Of a DNA stretch of 64,000 bases, positions 24,973-35,232 are shown in pieces. The notes below the pieces were generated by a model that saw nothing but the letters and a program-made list of their open reading frames with translations, searched no databases and was not told where the DNA came from. The stretch comes from Capitulum mitella (Eukaryota > Arthropoda > Thecostraca > Pollicipedomorpha > Pollicipedidae), in contig CP099850.1 of assembly GCA_030062745.1 (NCBI GenBank), positions 6,758,001 through 6,822,000 of the forward strand. The letters are read 5' to 3'. Numbering within the stretch: the first letter of the stretch is position 1; every line of letters starts with the position of its first letter. The translations under genes were made by a program, and so were the position numbers.

Positions 24973-26247
24973 TCACACGAACGTGGTGGTAGTGTTGGTG
25001 TTGGTATTGGTGATGGTGTTGGCGTTGGCGCCGTCGCCGGCGTTGACCGCCACCAGCGGGATACTGTGCAGCTTAACCGCGGGCCCTGGCCGTCGCCGCC
25101 GCCGCCGCCGCCACGACTCGGTTCGCAGCAGCAGCAGCGAGCCGAACGCAAGCCGGAACTGCTTGCTCATCAGGCAGTAGAGCAGGAAGTTGACGGCCGA
25201 GTTGGTGAGCGCCAGGATGTCGAGCAGTTCGCCGACGTGCTGGTAGCAGGTGCGGAAGAAGTGGTCCTGCAGGATGCCCGAGAGCAGCGCCAGGATCCCC
25301 TGCGGGAACTCGGTCAGCAGGAAGAGCAGCAGCACGGCCACCAGCATGCGGGTGGTGCGGTCCGTCTGGCGCGTGCCCTTCAGCAGGTGGTGGTCGGCGC
25401 TGAGCGTGGGGCAGCCGCTCATCAACCTCTTTTTGCGCCGCTTCGTCTCTACCAGGGCGCGAATCAGCCGCACCGAGAAGTAGGTCAGCGTCAGGCACGG
25501 AGCCAGCTTGATGAGCACCGAGTAGAGCCAGAAGTTCGCCCGGTTCAGCAGGCCGTGGTGGCGCCGGCCGATCTCGCTGATGTCGATGCTGTAGAGGACG
25601 GCGCCGCCGCCAGCCGAGCGGCTCTGTACCGAGAACGTGAAGTAGGAGGGAATGCAGATAATGGGCGACAAGATGTAGGCACCGACGATGAACATGATGG
25701 ACCGCTGCATAGTGCAGCAGCGCACGGCCGTGGTCGGGTGCACAATCGACAGGAACCGCCACACAGCCAGCATCACCGTCATGAAGATGGACACGGTGTG
25801 GAACACCTGCGCAAAATGGGCGTGGAAGAGGAAGTAGACGGTGACCGAGTGCGAAAAGAAGTCCGTGGCGTCGATGTAGTGCTGGTAAGCGAACGGAATG
25901 TACTCTAGCATCACAGCCATGTCGGCCGCTGCCAGGCCTGTCAGGATGACGTTGGTCGACGACAACATGTCCTTCCTGGTCAGCACGACGATGTTGATGA
26001 GGTTGGCGATGGAGCCGAAGACACAGACGACAAGGGCGAGGTAACCGTGCAGTGGCCGGTAAGAGTCACGCAGCCAGCGCACCCCCTCGCCGCAGGTTTC
26101 GGCGCTCCGGGTTGCGGTGAACTCGCCGGACTGGTTGTTGAACGCCTCCCAGTCCTTGAGCGTCAAGTTCATCCGCTCCAGCATGACGTGCAGGAACGCC
26201 TGGGCGTCCGTTCTGACCTCGGTGTTCATCGACATGTCTGGCCGCAT
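24973..26247 (-). CDS. Myosuppressin/DMSR-type neuropeptide G-protein-coupled receptor
   Basis: Predicted rhodopsin-class receptor in the plasma membrane that binds an FMRFamide-like neuropeptide, probably myosuppressin, and signals through G proteins. The open frame runs 26466 to 24973 (497 residues). The first ~55 residues are encoded by a minisatellite, and a good acceptor (pyrimidine-rich, ending GGCAG) sits at 26272-26273, so I take Met74 at 26247 as start, giving 424 aa, a normal length for the family. In 497-residue numbering: N-glycosylation sites N100 and N111; TM1 141-163; TM2 170-190 with LAAAD; TM3 ~207-236 ending WRF in place of DRY; TM4 255-274; TM5 311-335; TM6 373-396; TM7 413-431 with NSAVNFLLY in place of NPxxY. 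The family-typical blocks KQTDRTTRM-like (RQTDRTTRM), LLTEFPQGI and LYCLMSKQFR are all present. The tail has an Arg run and an Asn-Thr repeat. Odd points: no intron in the 7TM region, much higher GC than its flanks, and no Cys at the top of TM3 or in loop 2. Family assignment is strong; the ligand is inferred. Confidence 0.92.
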   Translation of the reverse strand: MRPDMSMNTEVRTDAQAFLHVMLERMNLTLKDWEAFNNQSGEFTATRSAETCGEGVRWLRDSYRPLHGYLALVVCVFGSIANLINIVVLTRKDMLSSTNVILTGLAAADMAVMLEYIPFAYQHYIDATDFFSHSVTVYFLFHAHFAQVFHTVSIFMTVMLAVWRFLSIVHPTTAVRCCTMQRSIMFIVGAYILSPIICIPSYFTFSVQSRSAGGGAVLYSIDISEIGRRHHGLLNRANFWLYSVLIKLAPCLTLTYFSVRLIRALVETKRRKKRLMSGCPTLSADHHLLKGTRQTDRTTRMLVAVLLLFLLTEFPQGILALLSGILQDHFFRTCYQHVGELLDILALTNSAVNFLLYCLMSKQFRLAFGSLLLLRTESWRRRRRRRPGPAVKLHSIPLVAVNAGDGANANTITNTNTNTTTTFV

Positions 26248-26271
26248 TCGGAGCGCTGACGCGTCCACCTC

Positions 26272-26300
26272 CTGCCGGCAGGCCGAGGTACAGATCAGCT
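26272..26300 (-). promoter_or_regulatory. Candidate splice acceptor before the GPCR coding exon
   Basis: On the minus strand a pyrimidine-rich stretch ends in CTGCCGGCAG immediately before codon 66 (Glu) of the long frame. Use of this site would remove the minisatellite-encoded N-terminus and leave Met74 as the first in-frame Met of the exon. Inferred from sequence only. Confidence 0.4.
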
Positions 26301-26324
26301 CACTGCCAGACCAGTTACCCCAGA

Positions 26325-26570
26325 CCGTGTCCGTATCCACCGCACCACCAGTCTCTACCCCAGGCCCTGTCCATACCCCACCACACCACCACTCCCTATC
26401 CCTGACCCTGTCCCTGCCCCACCACATCAACAGCCTCTGCCCCAGACCCTGTCCATACCCCACCACGCCACCAGTCTCTACCTCGAACCCTGTCTTTGTC
26501 CCACCACATCATCAGTCCCTACCCCAGACCGTCCCCACTCCGCCACATCACCAGTCTACTCCAAACCCTA
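26325..26570. repeat. 41-bp minisatellite upstream of the GPCR
   Basis: About six imperfect units of roughly 41 bp with a core CCCTGTCCATACCCCACCAC. It lies directly 5' of the receptor coding region and would encode a low-complexity Trp/Gly/Arg N-terminus if the longest frame were translated. It is more likely 5' UTR, intron or promoter-proximal DNA. Confidence 0.85.
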
Positions 26571-27640
26571 TATCTCCACTGACAGGCCACGAGCCATGCT
26601 CCAGACTCTGCCGCTTGACTTTCAGACCAATGTTCACAGGCCCAGTGAAGTGGCTCCACCGTCAGACCTAGGCATCCTTAGGCGCCGTCGCTCCACTTTC
26701 AGAGCACCAGTCGTTTTTCAGACCCTGCCGCTCTGTTTTCAGACCGCCAGTTATAACTCCTGTCCGCGTCACACCATTGCATCACTTTTTGTTGCCCTAA
26801 ATCTGATCCAAATGGTATGACAGCTTGCTATCAGGGAATTTAAATATAGCACGTGCGAAGTAAAGGTTGTTGCACAAATTCCGACCCCTGCATCCGATCG
26901 CACTTTCCCTGGTAATGGCCGATTTTGTAGAGAAAATTCAACGAGCATCGTCACCACCACCCCATAGACCTACTATCACAAATACAATCATCACCCCGGA
27001 CCATTTTGGTCCATGCTCAGACCAGGAGAGCCAACTCTCACCGACCGACTGCTCCTTTGCAACAACGTCACAAAGCACAATCCAGTATAACATCTGGCCA
27101 TCACAGTAGATCGCTTTGATCACGAACCCAACGGATCACAGCTATGCATGCATCGTGACCAGCCCAGTGGTTGGGACGAAGACTATCCTCCACGCACGAT
27201 TTTCGCGGGAAGCCTGAGAAAGATAGTTTGAGATCCTCGCGAGCCGGGCGGCGTTACCAGCCTGCTATCTGCTTGCCCGGTTCGCGAGGCCCATCACTAT
27301 CACCGGTGGTCGGAGTAGATTAAGAACATAAGGAATAGCGGGGGATGGCGTGACCCAAAGTGATTTTTAAACCTGTGTAAGAAATATGGTTTTTAACGGA
27401 ACTAAGCCACACGGACATAGAAGGGCTTACTTATTAACGAGATATAAAAAGAGCGGCGTGGAGCGTGATTTCTAAATCTTTTATGAATGCGCATTGTGAT
27501 GTGCCAGAATACTTTTTGAAATATTTGTAAAATACACAAGGATGCCTGTATGGCTCATACGACCTTGAAAGTCGAGCAGTCAGCCAACTGACGTCCGGCG
27601 GACAACAGCGCCTAGCAACGACCACTGTAACGCGGCTAAT
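26571..27640. other. 5' flank of the GPCR gene
   Basis: No gene recognised. It could include an intron or promoter of the receptor. Confidence 0.35.
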
Positions 27641-28800
27641 TTTTTCTACCCACGGACCGGGCCTCAGAAGCCCAAGGGCCAGAAGAGCAGGCGGCGTCGC
27701 GCCCGGGCGGTCGACAGCGGCCAGATCTCTCCCCGCACAGCCCACCCCGTCCCCTCGGCCCTCGGCAGGTGTCAATTGGAGGCGACCGGGTGCCAGCACA
27801 ACAGGGCACCGAGCGCCGTCTCGGCCGCACGGGAAAACTCGGACTCGTGGGCAGCGCTGGATTTCCGATGAGCGACAGAGCCGGCGCCCTGACGACTGCT
27901 GGTCGCACAGCCCCACTGGCCGCGCAAACAAAATCATTTAGAGGACAGGAGGCATCTTCAAAGCGATCACCGCCCCCACTGCCCGCGCCGCCGTCCAGGG
28001 CTGCACATCTGTGCCAGCCCAGTCAACCACACTGCCGCCAGCACCAACCCAGATTCGGCCAGCGTCACCGTGAGAGCGTCGGCGAAGGCCGCACAGCCGC
28101 ACGGACCGAGAAAACACGTGCGAAATTTAGAAAACAGGAGACGATTTCAAAGCGGCCCCGTCCCGGACTCGGCCGCCGTCGCGGGAGCATCGTCCAGGAC
28201 ATCGCGCCGGCCAGAACATGACAGTCATTAGGAAAGCAGGTACATCACGAACCAGGGCAAGGGCCGCCGGGTCGGTCAAAACAGGTGTCGCCGCCCCACC
28301 TTCGGCTGAGTGATCGAGCGGGAACCCGACCTACGGCTGTGACCTTCCAGAAACAGAGGAGTGGACAGAAGTCGGGGAACAACGCATCTTTCAGTAGACA
28401 CCTCCCGAGCAATATTGTTTGCACGAACCGGGAACCGCCTCAGGGCAAGAACCGAAGGCGGGGAAGGCCAGGTGGTGCACGCACAAAAACGGCACAGTTC
28501 ACGCGCACTTGATGTAACACTAGGAAAGCCTCCCCTGGCGGAAATGCATAGCGACGAGTGAGCTTCAAGAAGGGAGGATCCAGGAATGGTGCTGCCAAGT
28601 CCCAGCCAGTGACGGAAAGATGAACCAGAGAGGACAGATTGGCTCTGGCTGTGTAAGTGGACGGTTCTGCCCGGGAGGGGTCCGCTGAGCGGGGCTAAGT
28701 CTGATCACCGTCGACTCAGTCAGTGCTTTTGGCCGAGGCGGCCGAGGCCCACCGGCCCCCGGGCCACCTCTGTCTGTGGGCTTTGGAAACGTCAAGAGCT
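27641..28800. other. GC-rich tract upstream of the GPCR
   Basis: CpG-rich, with overlapping frames of up to 167 codons on both strands and no motif. As the nearest CpG-rich DNA 5' of the receptor it is a candidate promoter or first exon. It also carries the ~190-bp repeat. Confidence 0.35.
27925..28215. repeat. Degenerate ~190-bp direct repeat in GC-rich DNA
   Basis: ATTTAGAGGACAGGAGGC...TTCAAAGCG at about 27937 recurs as ATTTAGAAAACAGGAGAC...TTTCAAAGCG at about 28124, followed by GC-rich sequence with CCGCCGTC in each. Confidence 0.6.
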
Positions 28801-29029
28801 GCAGGTGACCAAGGTGACCGCCGATCCAGTCTGCGGTCGTTGCAGCGCTAGTAAGCTCTCGAATCCCCTCTGACGTACCAGCGACCCGCGTGATGCTCAG
28901 CCGAACCGGTCATGGCGGGATCCCGAGCGGTAAATAAGGTTTACGGTGTGACAGAACGCGCGTCCGCCGACAGTTTGGTTGGTATTTGACCTTGATCCGA
29001 TTCAGATTACTCAAATGCTTCACGTTTCG

Positions 29030-29400
29030 ACTGGTCTTACTGTCGAGCTGGCGGTTAGGCTGTTATCGAACTATGATCTGGTTTAGATTGAACAGATGCG
29101 TTTCCTGAGTAGGATTTGGACCCGCGCTCTTTGATTTATTTCATGGCAAGCCACAATAACTAATTAATGTCTTTAGGTCAGTCTTATGTGCCGAGCTGAC
29201 GTTTAGGCTGTTATGGGGCTTTGTTTGGTGACTCATGACTCATGTCAAGATGACTCAGTTCATCTTGCTTGGGCACCTCATCCTGGCGAGATTTTTGGTC
29301 CTGCTGTGTGAGCTTTCCTATGTTGCGTCCCATCATAATGTTGGATTTAGGTCGGTCGCGAAGCTGAACCAGCGGTTAGGCTGATTACGATGTCCAATAA
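29030..29400. repeat. Three degenerate 150-170-bp repeats
   Basis: GCGGTTAGGCTGTTATCG (29051), ACGTTTAGGCTGTTATGG (29200) and GCGGTTAGGCTGATTACG (29372), each preceded by GGTC...GAGCTG-like sequence. Confidence 0.55.
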
Positions 29401-29559
29401 GTCAAGCCAAGTGAAGTAGTTTGTCAAAATGTCATCCACAATGCATATGACTATTATGCCCCTCACGTCAATAAAATGCGGATATGGGCATGCAGGATCA
29501 AAACAGACATACCAAGTATACAGAAAATACAAATATAAAAGCGAGCATGATGCCAACGT

Positions 29560-30790
29560 TGATAGGAGGACTCAATGATGATCACGGGCAGCGCGCAGAA
29601 GTGCCCTTCAATTTCCGCCTGAGGGGCGCGTCACTAATACCACGAATGTGTGATGGCAGTACATTCATCGGACTTGGCGCCCTGTGCACAAAGCGACGTT
29701 TCCCGGCCTCAGTGCGGATACCGGGCATGCGTAACAGACCGTCCTGTCACGTGAAACGGACCTGGTCAGGGTGGTCTCCGTTCGCACAGATCAGACGGGC
29801 GATGCTCTCGGGTTGACCAGCGGTACGGATTTTGTCAAGAAGGCAGAGGGACTGGTATTGGAAGAGCTGAGATGAGTGCATTGTGCCATCCCAGGGTGTC
29901 TCGCACACCCGACACATGGTGGAATCTGCGCTGGCCTGAGATGACTCGGGCCGCAGAATTCAAAATCTTTTGGATGGTGTCAAGATTTTTGGTAGTGCCG
30001 TTGCTGTACACCACCAGACAGAGTCGGATGTGCCACGAGGGCGGTGACTATTTCGGGTAGGATGTCGCGAGGATGGTAGTGACAGAGGTGGGATAGGACT
30101 GTGAGAGTGCTGCAGCACTTGCGCGAGACGGCCCGAACATGTGCATCCCACGACAGATGCTGTTCGAAAATAAGACCTGAATTTTTCACCTCGGTACTGG
30201 AAGTCAGACATTTTCCCGGTAAGAAAATCTGATGGATGGAAGAGCGGCCGGATTTTGTCTGGAACCGAGAGTGAGGAGCTCAAATCTGATGACGTTAACT
30301 TTAAGAACGTTGGAATGAAAATAGTCGCCAAGAGATGGCAGAGCATGTTCCATGCGTAAGATCAGCTTTGGTACTGCAGATTTTGGGTCTGAAACTAAGA
30401 CCTGAGTGTCGCCATCGTACTGCACGACTTGGGCATCGGCGACGTGCAAACTCAGCTCATTAGCGAACGCGTAGAGGGGATTGGGCCGAGGCTAGAGCCT
30501 TGGAAAACACCCTGGTTGATAGCCAAAAGAGGAAAGATTTTGAAGCGACCATCGGACCCAGTAAGGCAGACACTGACCATAACCATGGAGATAATTTTTG
30601 AACCAGATCGTGTCGACAGCGCTGGTGATCGTGAACCAGATCGTGTCGATACAAACAGCGACTCGGCGTATCAGGCTTTAGCCAGGTTTCAGAAGGAGCA
30701 ATAAATTCATAACTGTACCGCACAATCTCGTCGCAGAACTCAGCCGTCTTTGGTTACAGTGGCAATGCTGAGGCCACATATCTTGAGGAC
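29560..30790 (-). pseudogene. Decayed CR1-clade non-LTR retrotransposon with EEP fused to RT by internal deletion
   Basis: On the minus strand, KTAEFCDEIVRYSYEFIAPSETWLKPDTPS (described by its key parts: FCDEIV, SETWL; about 30755-30665) is the start of an EEP endonuclease. Only about 50 bp later comes reverse transcriptase palm sequence: WFKNYLHG, a degenerate PQGS block, LYAFANELSLHV, then the catalytic box as YDGDTQVL where YADDTQ is expected, LGDYFHSNVLKVNV, GSRQN, LIFEQHLSWDAHVRAVSRKC, LSHLCHYHPRDILPEIVTALV, and TTKNLDTIQK further down toward 29950. The thumb/C-terminal part decays through frameshifts to about 29560. Roughly the C-terminal endonuclease and N-terminal RT are missing. A 33-bp-period duplication sits at the junction (30601-30649). 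It cannot be active: the catalytic box is altered and the frame is broken. Confidence 0.82.
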
Positions 30791-30909
30791 TCGGTCTTCT
30801 GAGCTGGTCCAGCTCCAGCGATGGTGCCCGGAACCGCGCTTACGGTCTCGCGAGCGCCAACCGTGATGGGCCCGCCGCCGCCGCCGTCGCCACCCTTCTG
30901 CAGCGGCTC

Positions 30910-31200
30910 TCACCACAGCGCACCACTGGCCGGCGCAGCTCGAACGCCGGCCGTGATCGGAGGTCGCGGCAGCTGACCTTGACCCGACGTGACGTCATAG
31001 TCCGGCGGCCCGCGGCGCTGGACAGTGCATCTCGGGCGCGGCGCCGGGCGGGCGGTGACATCGCGGGTTAGGCGATCATCTGGTGACGTGGGTGTGGTGG
31101 CTGGACTGGCCGGGTAGACCCCGGGGCGGCGTCGGCGCCACGGGTTGGGCGCAGGGCACGCAGCACCGACCAGCAAGCTCACCACCACCAGCAGTATCAT
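30910..31200 (-). CDS. Candidate first exon of a small secreted peptide
   Basis: A 96-codon frame begins with a hydrophobic signal-like stretch (MILLVVVSLLVGAACPAP), followed by NPWRRRRPGVYP and a Pro/Arg/Thr-rich tail with one further Cys. Arg runs of this type serve as prohormone cleavage sites. A donor-like sequence GTG/GTGAGAG lies at the end of the frame (about 30909), so the stop could be spliced out. The segment is very GC-rich, like the GPCR gene and unlike the flanks. No family is recognised, and the adjacent DNA is a dead retrotransposon, so this could be chance. Confidence 0.3.
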   Translation of the reverse strand: MILLVVVSLLVGAACPAPNPWRRRRPGVYPASPATTPTSPDDRLTRDVTARPAPRPRCTVQRRGPPDYDVTSGQGQLPRPPITAGVRAAPASGALW

Positions 31201-32439
31201 TTAACGGATGATGTCCCGGTGCATAGTGGTGGCGGGCAGCGGCAATTCAGTAGTCCAACAGAGGTCGCAGCCGTACACCTTCGCAGCTGTCACAACAGCC
31301 CACCGGCAACAGTCATGCAGGTAGATGCCGGCAGCGCAATGGACAGCATAGCTCGCTGAATTAAGCCTTCGCACCAACGTCGCTCTCGACAGGCGTCATG
31401 GAATGCCGTCTCACGCCGGAAGAGGTGTGCTGAGCTCAAGGGCAGGAGAGTCACGCGATTTAGATTGGCCAGGTGTAGGACGAGGCAAAATTTGCGACCT
31501 GTGACTTCTGACAGTTGAATTGTCCTCTGGAATGCGTGGCGACACTGCTCCGATCGCTCTGGAAATCACAACATGGCCCCATGCGTTCGCGTGCAATCAA
31601 ACCACATCGAAAATCTCAGGCGGGTCAAACTGGGTCATTCGTAACCCCGCCCGCTCTTCCGCCTTCGGTTAAGTCCTGAAACGCGCAGTATAAACTTGAG
31701 GAAATCGTTGCGACTATACGATTCGTGCAGGTACTAAAACTACATTTTTTACCATATTTCGCAGTTCCGTAGCCGAGTAATTTACCCTTTGTGGCCCAGG
31801 GCAGGAGAATTATCGGAGCGTTCTCTACCACCGCGTGTTCAGATCGAGCCAGGTTAGTCTGGGTCCGGATGTCGTAAAAATCTGATTCTCTTTAAACACA
31901 GCGCTTTCATAAACGAAGAGTAGGAAATGCATTAATGCTCCGGACAGTCAGTTCATGTCAAATTACATTATATTGATTAAGCCATACTGCAATGCCTTCT
32001 AAAAAAAAAAATCGCCTACAGCAAGCCGCCAAAAAAAGATTTATGACAGGCCTTTTTACGGCCAAAGATATGTCAGGTTTCACCAGATTTAAGGAAGTGT
32101 ATTTATTTCTTACGACCGCTAAAACATCGTCAGTGGAAGGACTGAGAATTTTCAATACTTCAATTTCAATTTACTGCAGGACTTTTTGGAATAGGCCCAA
32201 ACCAAGTCAACTGCCAAATTAACAGGCATAATGTTTAGAGCTCAATGCCTAATTCCGCGTGAAACCGGCATAATTTTAGGCTTAGTATGTCCGTTAAAAA
32301 TGAGACAATCGTACTGTTCGGTTTTCTTACGGCGTGTCTGGAAGCCGAGACATTATGGCATGAAGTAAGGAACTTTTAGCTGGCGATAGGGACGTCCAGA
32401 CTTTGGACAATTTATCGTGACTGGCAAGACATAGCATTA
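31201..32439. other. No gene seen
   Basis: Short frames only. Confidence 0.4.
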
Positions 32440-32680
32440 TAATTCTGGATTTCTTGGAGAAAATATTGGTTGGGCTTCAGGTTCGACTGTCGAAAGGATA
32501 ATTTACGGTAGCTAACATGCCATGGCATCACAAAACTGGATTTGTTAGAGAAAATGTTGGTTAAACGTCAGGTCCGACCGGTGAACGGAACCGTAACTAA
32601 CATGACATGACATTACTCCTCCGGACTGAAGGAAGTCATTCTGGTTGAGCTTCAGGTCCGACCGCTGAGTGGTTCCATTT
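32440..32680. repeat. Three degenerate ~87-bp tandem repeats
   Basis: GGTTGGGCTTCAGGTTCGAC (32468), GGTTAAACGTCAGGTCCGAC (32558) and GGTTGAGCTTCAGGTCCGAC (32643) mark successive units, running up to the trinucleotide array. Confidence 0.7.
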
Positions 32681-32723
32681 CTGCAGTATCACGTGTTTAC
32701 AACCAACGTTGCACATGTGAACA

Positions 32724-32743
32724 ACTATTATTATTATTACTAC

Positions 32744-32834
<91 letters not shown>

Positions 32835-32846
32835 ATCATTAATAAT
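32724..32846. repeat. Compound trinucleotide microsatellite (ATT)n-(GTT)n
   Basis: About 80 bp of ATT repeats passes directly into about 30 bp of GTT repeats. Confidence 0.98.
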
Positions 32847-33201
32847 GGCTCAACATCCCTAGTACCCCCACCCCAGATTGGCTGTGCAGTGCGATGGTAT
32901 TTCAGTATTTCAGTGTTTCAGGATCTGTCCAACGAACCGAGGAGGTCCTGTAAATTTGAACTAAATCGGCAGTAGGAACAGGAGCGGTGGAGTCTCTGTT
33001 GAGTTGGGGGAGGGGGCAAACGTGATTTCCCCCATTTCTGGAGAGTAATTCGGTTCCACTTTCCTCATCTCCACCACGTTCCAATGCCCTGCTAATGAAA
33101 ATAGCGAAGCATGAAATTGTTAGAAATTTTCGGCTCGCGGACTGTTGACGTTGGTCACAAATAACAGAAGCCATGATTGAGAGGCGATGTTAAAGGAAGG
33201 C

Positions 33202-34428
33202 TTAACCCGCGCACGACCGTCGGTCCGTCCCGAACACCGTCGACTGGGGGGGGGGGCAGTTGACTGCCCCCCTCTAACTCACGAACGGTCGGTCGCACGA
33301 TAAAAATAAGCATACCGTTGGAAAGCACCTCACGAGTAGAGCTCGAAACTGGTCTCATTTTTAGTTTTAGATAATATGTGAGCCACTTTACGCCCTATAT
33401 ATGTTTTCTCATAGCCGACTGCATGAGACCGAGAAATGGCCTAAATCTCAAGGGCTGTGACTAATAACGCATAGGTAAAGGCACCAGCGCACAAGTAAAT
33501 GTCCGCGGATGCCGATACACATCTAATTTCCTAAGATTTGTTCAATACATGCGCCGAAACGTTGAGTTAAAGACACCGTAATTCTCCTGTCAGGCGTCAC
33601 TGTGCGCCGCTGCCGTATGCGGTACCAAATTGACGGAAACTAATTTTAGCGTGTCCTTTATTTTTGCGAAAAAAGACAATCTATGTAAATTTTATTGATC
33701 TTTGGGGTTCATGTGATGGTTTTTCATGCTTAAATTTTGGAAAAATTGATTAGTTGTCAATCTACAAAGTTGGCGGAGCTTTATTCGCGAGAGCCTGTTT
33801 GTTTCCAAAATATGCTACTTTTTCAAACTTTTTGAGGTTCCTGGTATTACTTACGTCTGTGCAAGCTAGTTCTGCCATTTTCTACCCATTCTGAGTAATG
33901 CATCGTCGATTTTGACGGTGGTACATTTTGGCCCACTTCAGTTATTCGTAACCTGACCTCAGGTCAATGGCTGGAAGTCACTGATACTTTGCCCAATGAC
34001 GGTAATTAGATGTCTGCTTCACTCCACACTAAAAATGTGATGAAATATTCCGTCAATTTCAGAAAAAAACGGCGATATGTCTTAAAAATGGACTTGACCT
34101 TAGGTCAATGACCCGGAAAATTCCGAAAAATCCGAGATAGCAGATTTGTTGCATCTATCACGATCACTAATCCCTGAAAGTATTATTGAGATATCTTGTT
34201 TTGCAAAAAAGTTAGAGGGCGCTAAACTTTTTTGGACTTAGGTCTGTTTGACCTGGTCTAGGTCAGGCACCTGACCTGACCTGAGGTCAAAATTTTGACA
34301 CGAGACGTAAAATTGATGGAGCAAAAGGTATACAAAGTTTTGTGACTCTGTGTTTGTTGGTTCTCTCGCAATCCCAGAAAAACCTCAGGGGGGGCAGTCA
34401 ACTGCCCCCCCAGTCGGGGACGGGTTAA
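33202..34428 (+). mobile_element. Third TTAA family (CCCGCGCACG ends), left copy of an inverted pair
   Basis: 1.23 kb from TTAACCCGCGCACGACC to GGGGACGGGTTAA, with strong subterminal palindromes (GGGGGCAGTTGACTGCCCCC near 33250 and its counterpart near 34390). The interior has many GGTCA/TGACC words. It matches the reverse complement of 35233-36460. No transposase frame. Confidence 0.82.
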
Positions 34429-35232
34429 GGAGCGTGATCGACGATGAAAGTCTGACTGATTTTCTTTCATTCTGAAATACAACCGGAGTTACGTAACGCA
34501 GTTTAACGATCTGCTCGTGACCGTACAAGCTGGGTCAATCGGACAACACCGGCCTTACGACACAGCCACCGTTAACCAGTCTTCTTGAATCAGACAGACG
34601 TCTGGTCGCGTTGCATCTGGGCTTTTCTCGGGTCGGTGACGGCTGCGCGGAGTGTACTGCGACGAACAGCGAGGCAGGGGACACCCGGCCTGTCGGCCGG
34701 CCGACGCGGCGCAGCGGTTGACGACTCGTGTTGAAAAAGCTCCTTCTTCTCCCCGCATTCGTTGTCATGACCCTCAACCCTGCCATGGCTAACCGCAGAA
34801 CGAAACACTCCGCCGGCCCGACCGCCCATCACATTCCATTGTCGTGTAAGAGCAAAGCCTCGGAGGAGACAGCACCGGCTACACTCGGACGCAGCAGTGG
34901 TACGCGTTGCAAGAGACAAGTGGGCGACTTTCAGTAATTTTGAACTGGACTTCCACGCATACGAGTTTTGCACCCGGAATAAGTTTTTCGGAGCCAGTAA
35001 TGTTACGCCTCCGCTTCTTATGACGCCAACGTAGGGTGAAATGCTTTCCTGGAGAAGTTGGGATAATGAAGTGACGAAAAACACATTCAGTTAATAAAAA
35101 ATGTAGTATGTTTTGTAATAATTTTCCATATAATTCGAAAAGACAGCCTAAAAATATAACGGATGACGTAAGAACAGTGTCTCCCACATTCCTTCCCTCT
35201 CGGATTCACAATGTGCTGATCCTTAAACCGCA
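34429..35232. other. Spacer between the inverted TTAA-element pair
   Basis: About 0.8 kb of unique sequence with a 164-codon minus-strand frame (34590-35084) that I do not recognise. The frame is Ser/Arg-rich with no domain signature and could be chance. Its left half is GC-rich (34600-34720). Confidence 0.4.

Noticed and set aside
25073-25762. 229-codon second minus-strand frame within the GPCR
   Set aside because: Out-of-frame reading of the receptor exon; Arg/Pro/Ala-rich low-information peptide.
24874-25908. 344-codon plus-strand frame opposite the GPCR
   Set aside because: Antisense shadow of GC-rich receptor coding sequence; the peptide is Arg/Gln/Glu/Ala-rich with no domain.
34590-35084. 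164-codon frame as a transposase for the TTAA elements
   Set aside because: Far too short and without any DDE/DDD or zinc-finger signature expected of a piggyBac transposase.
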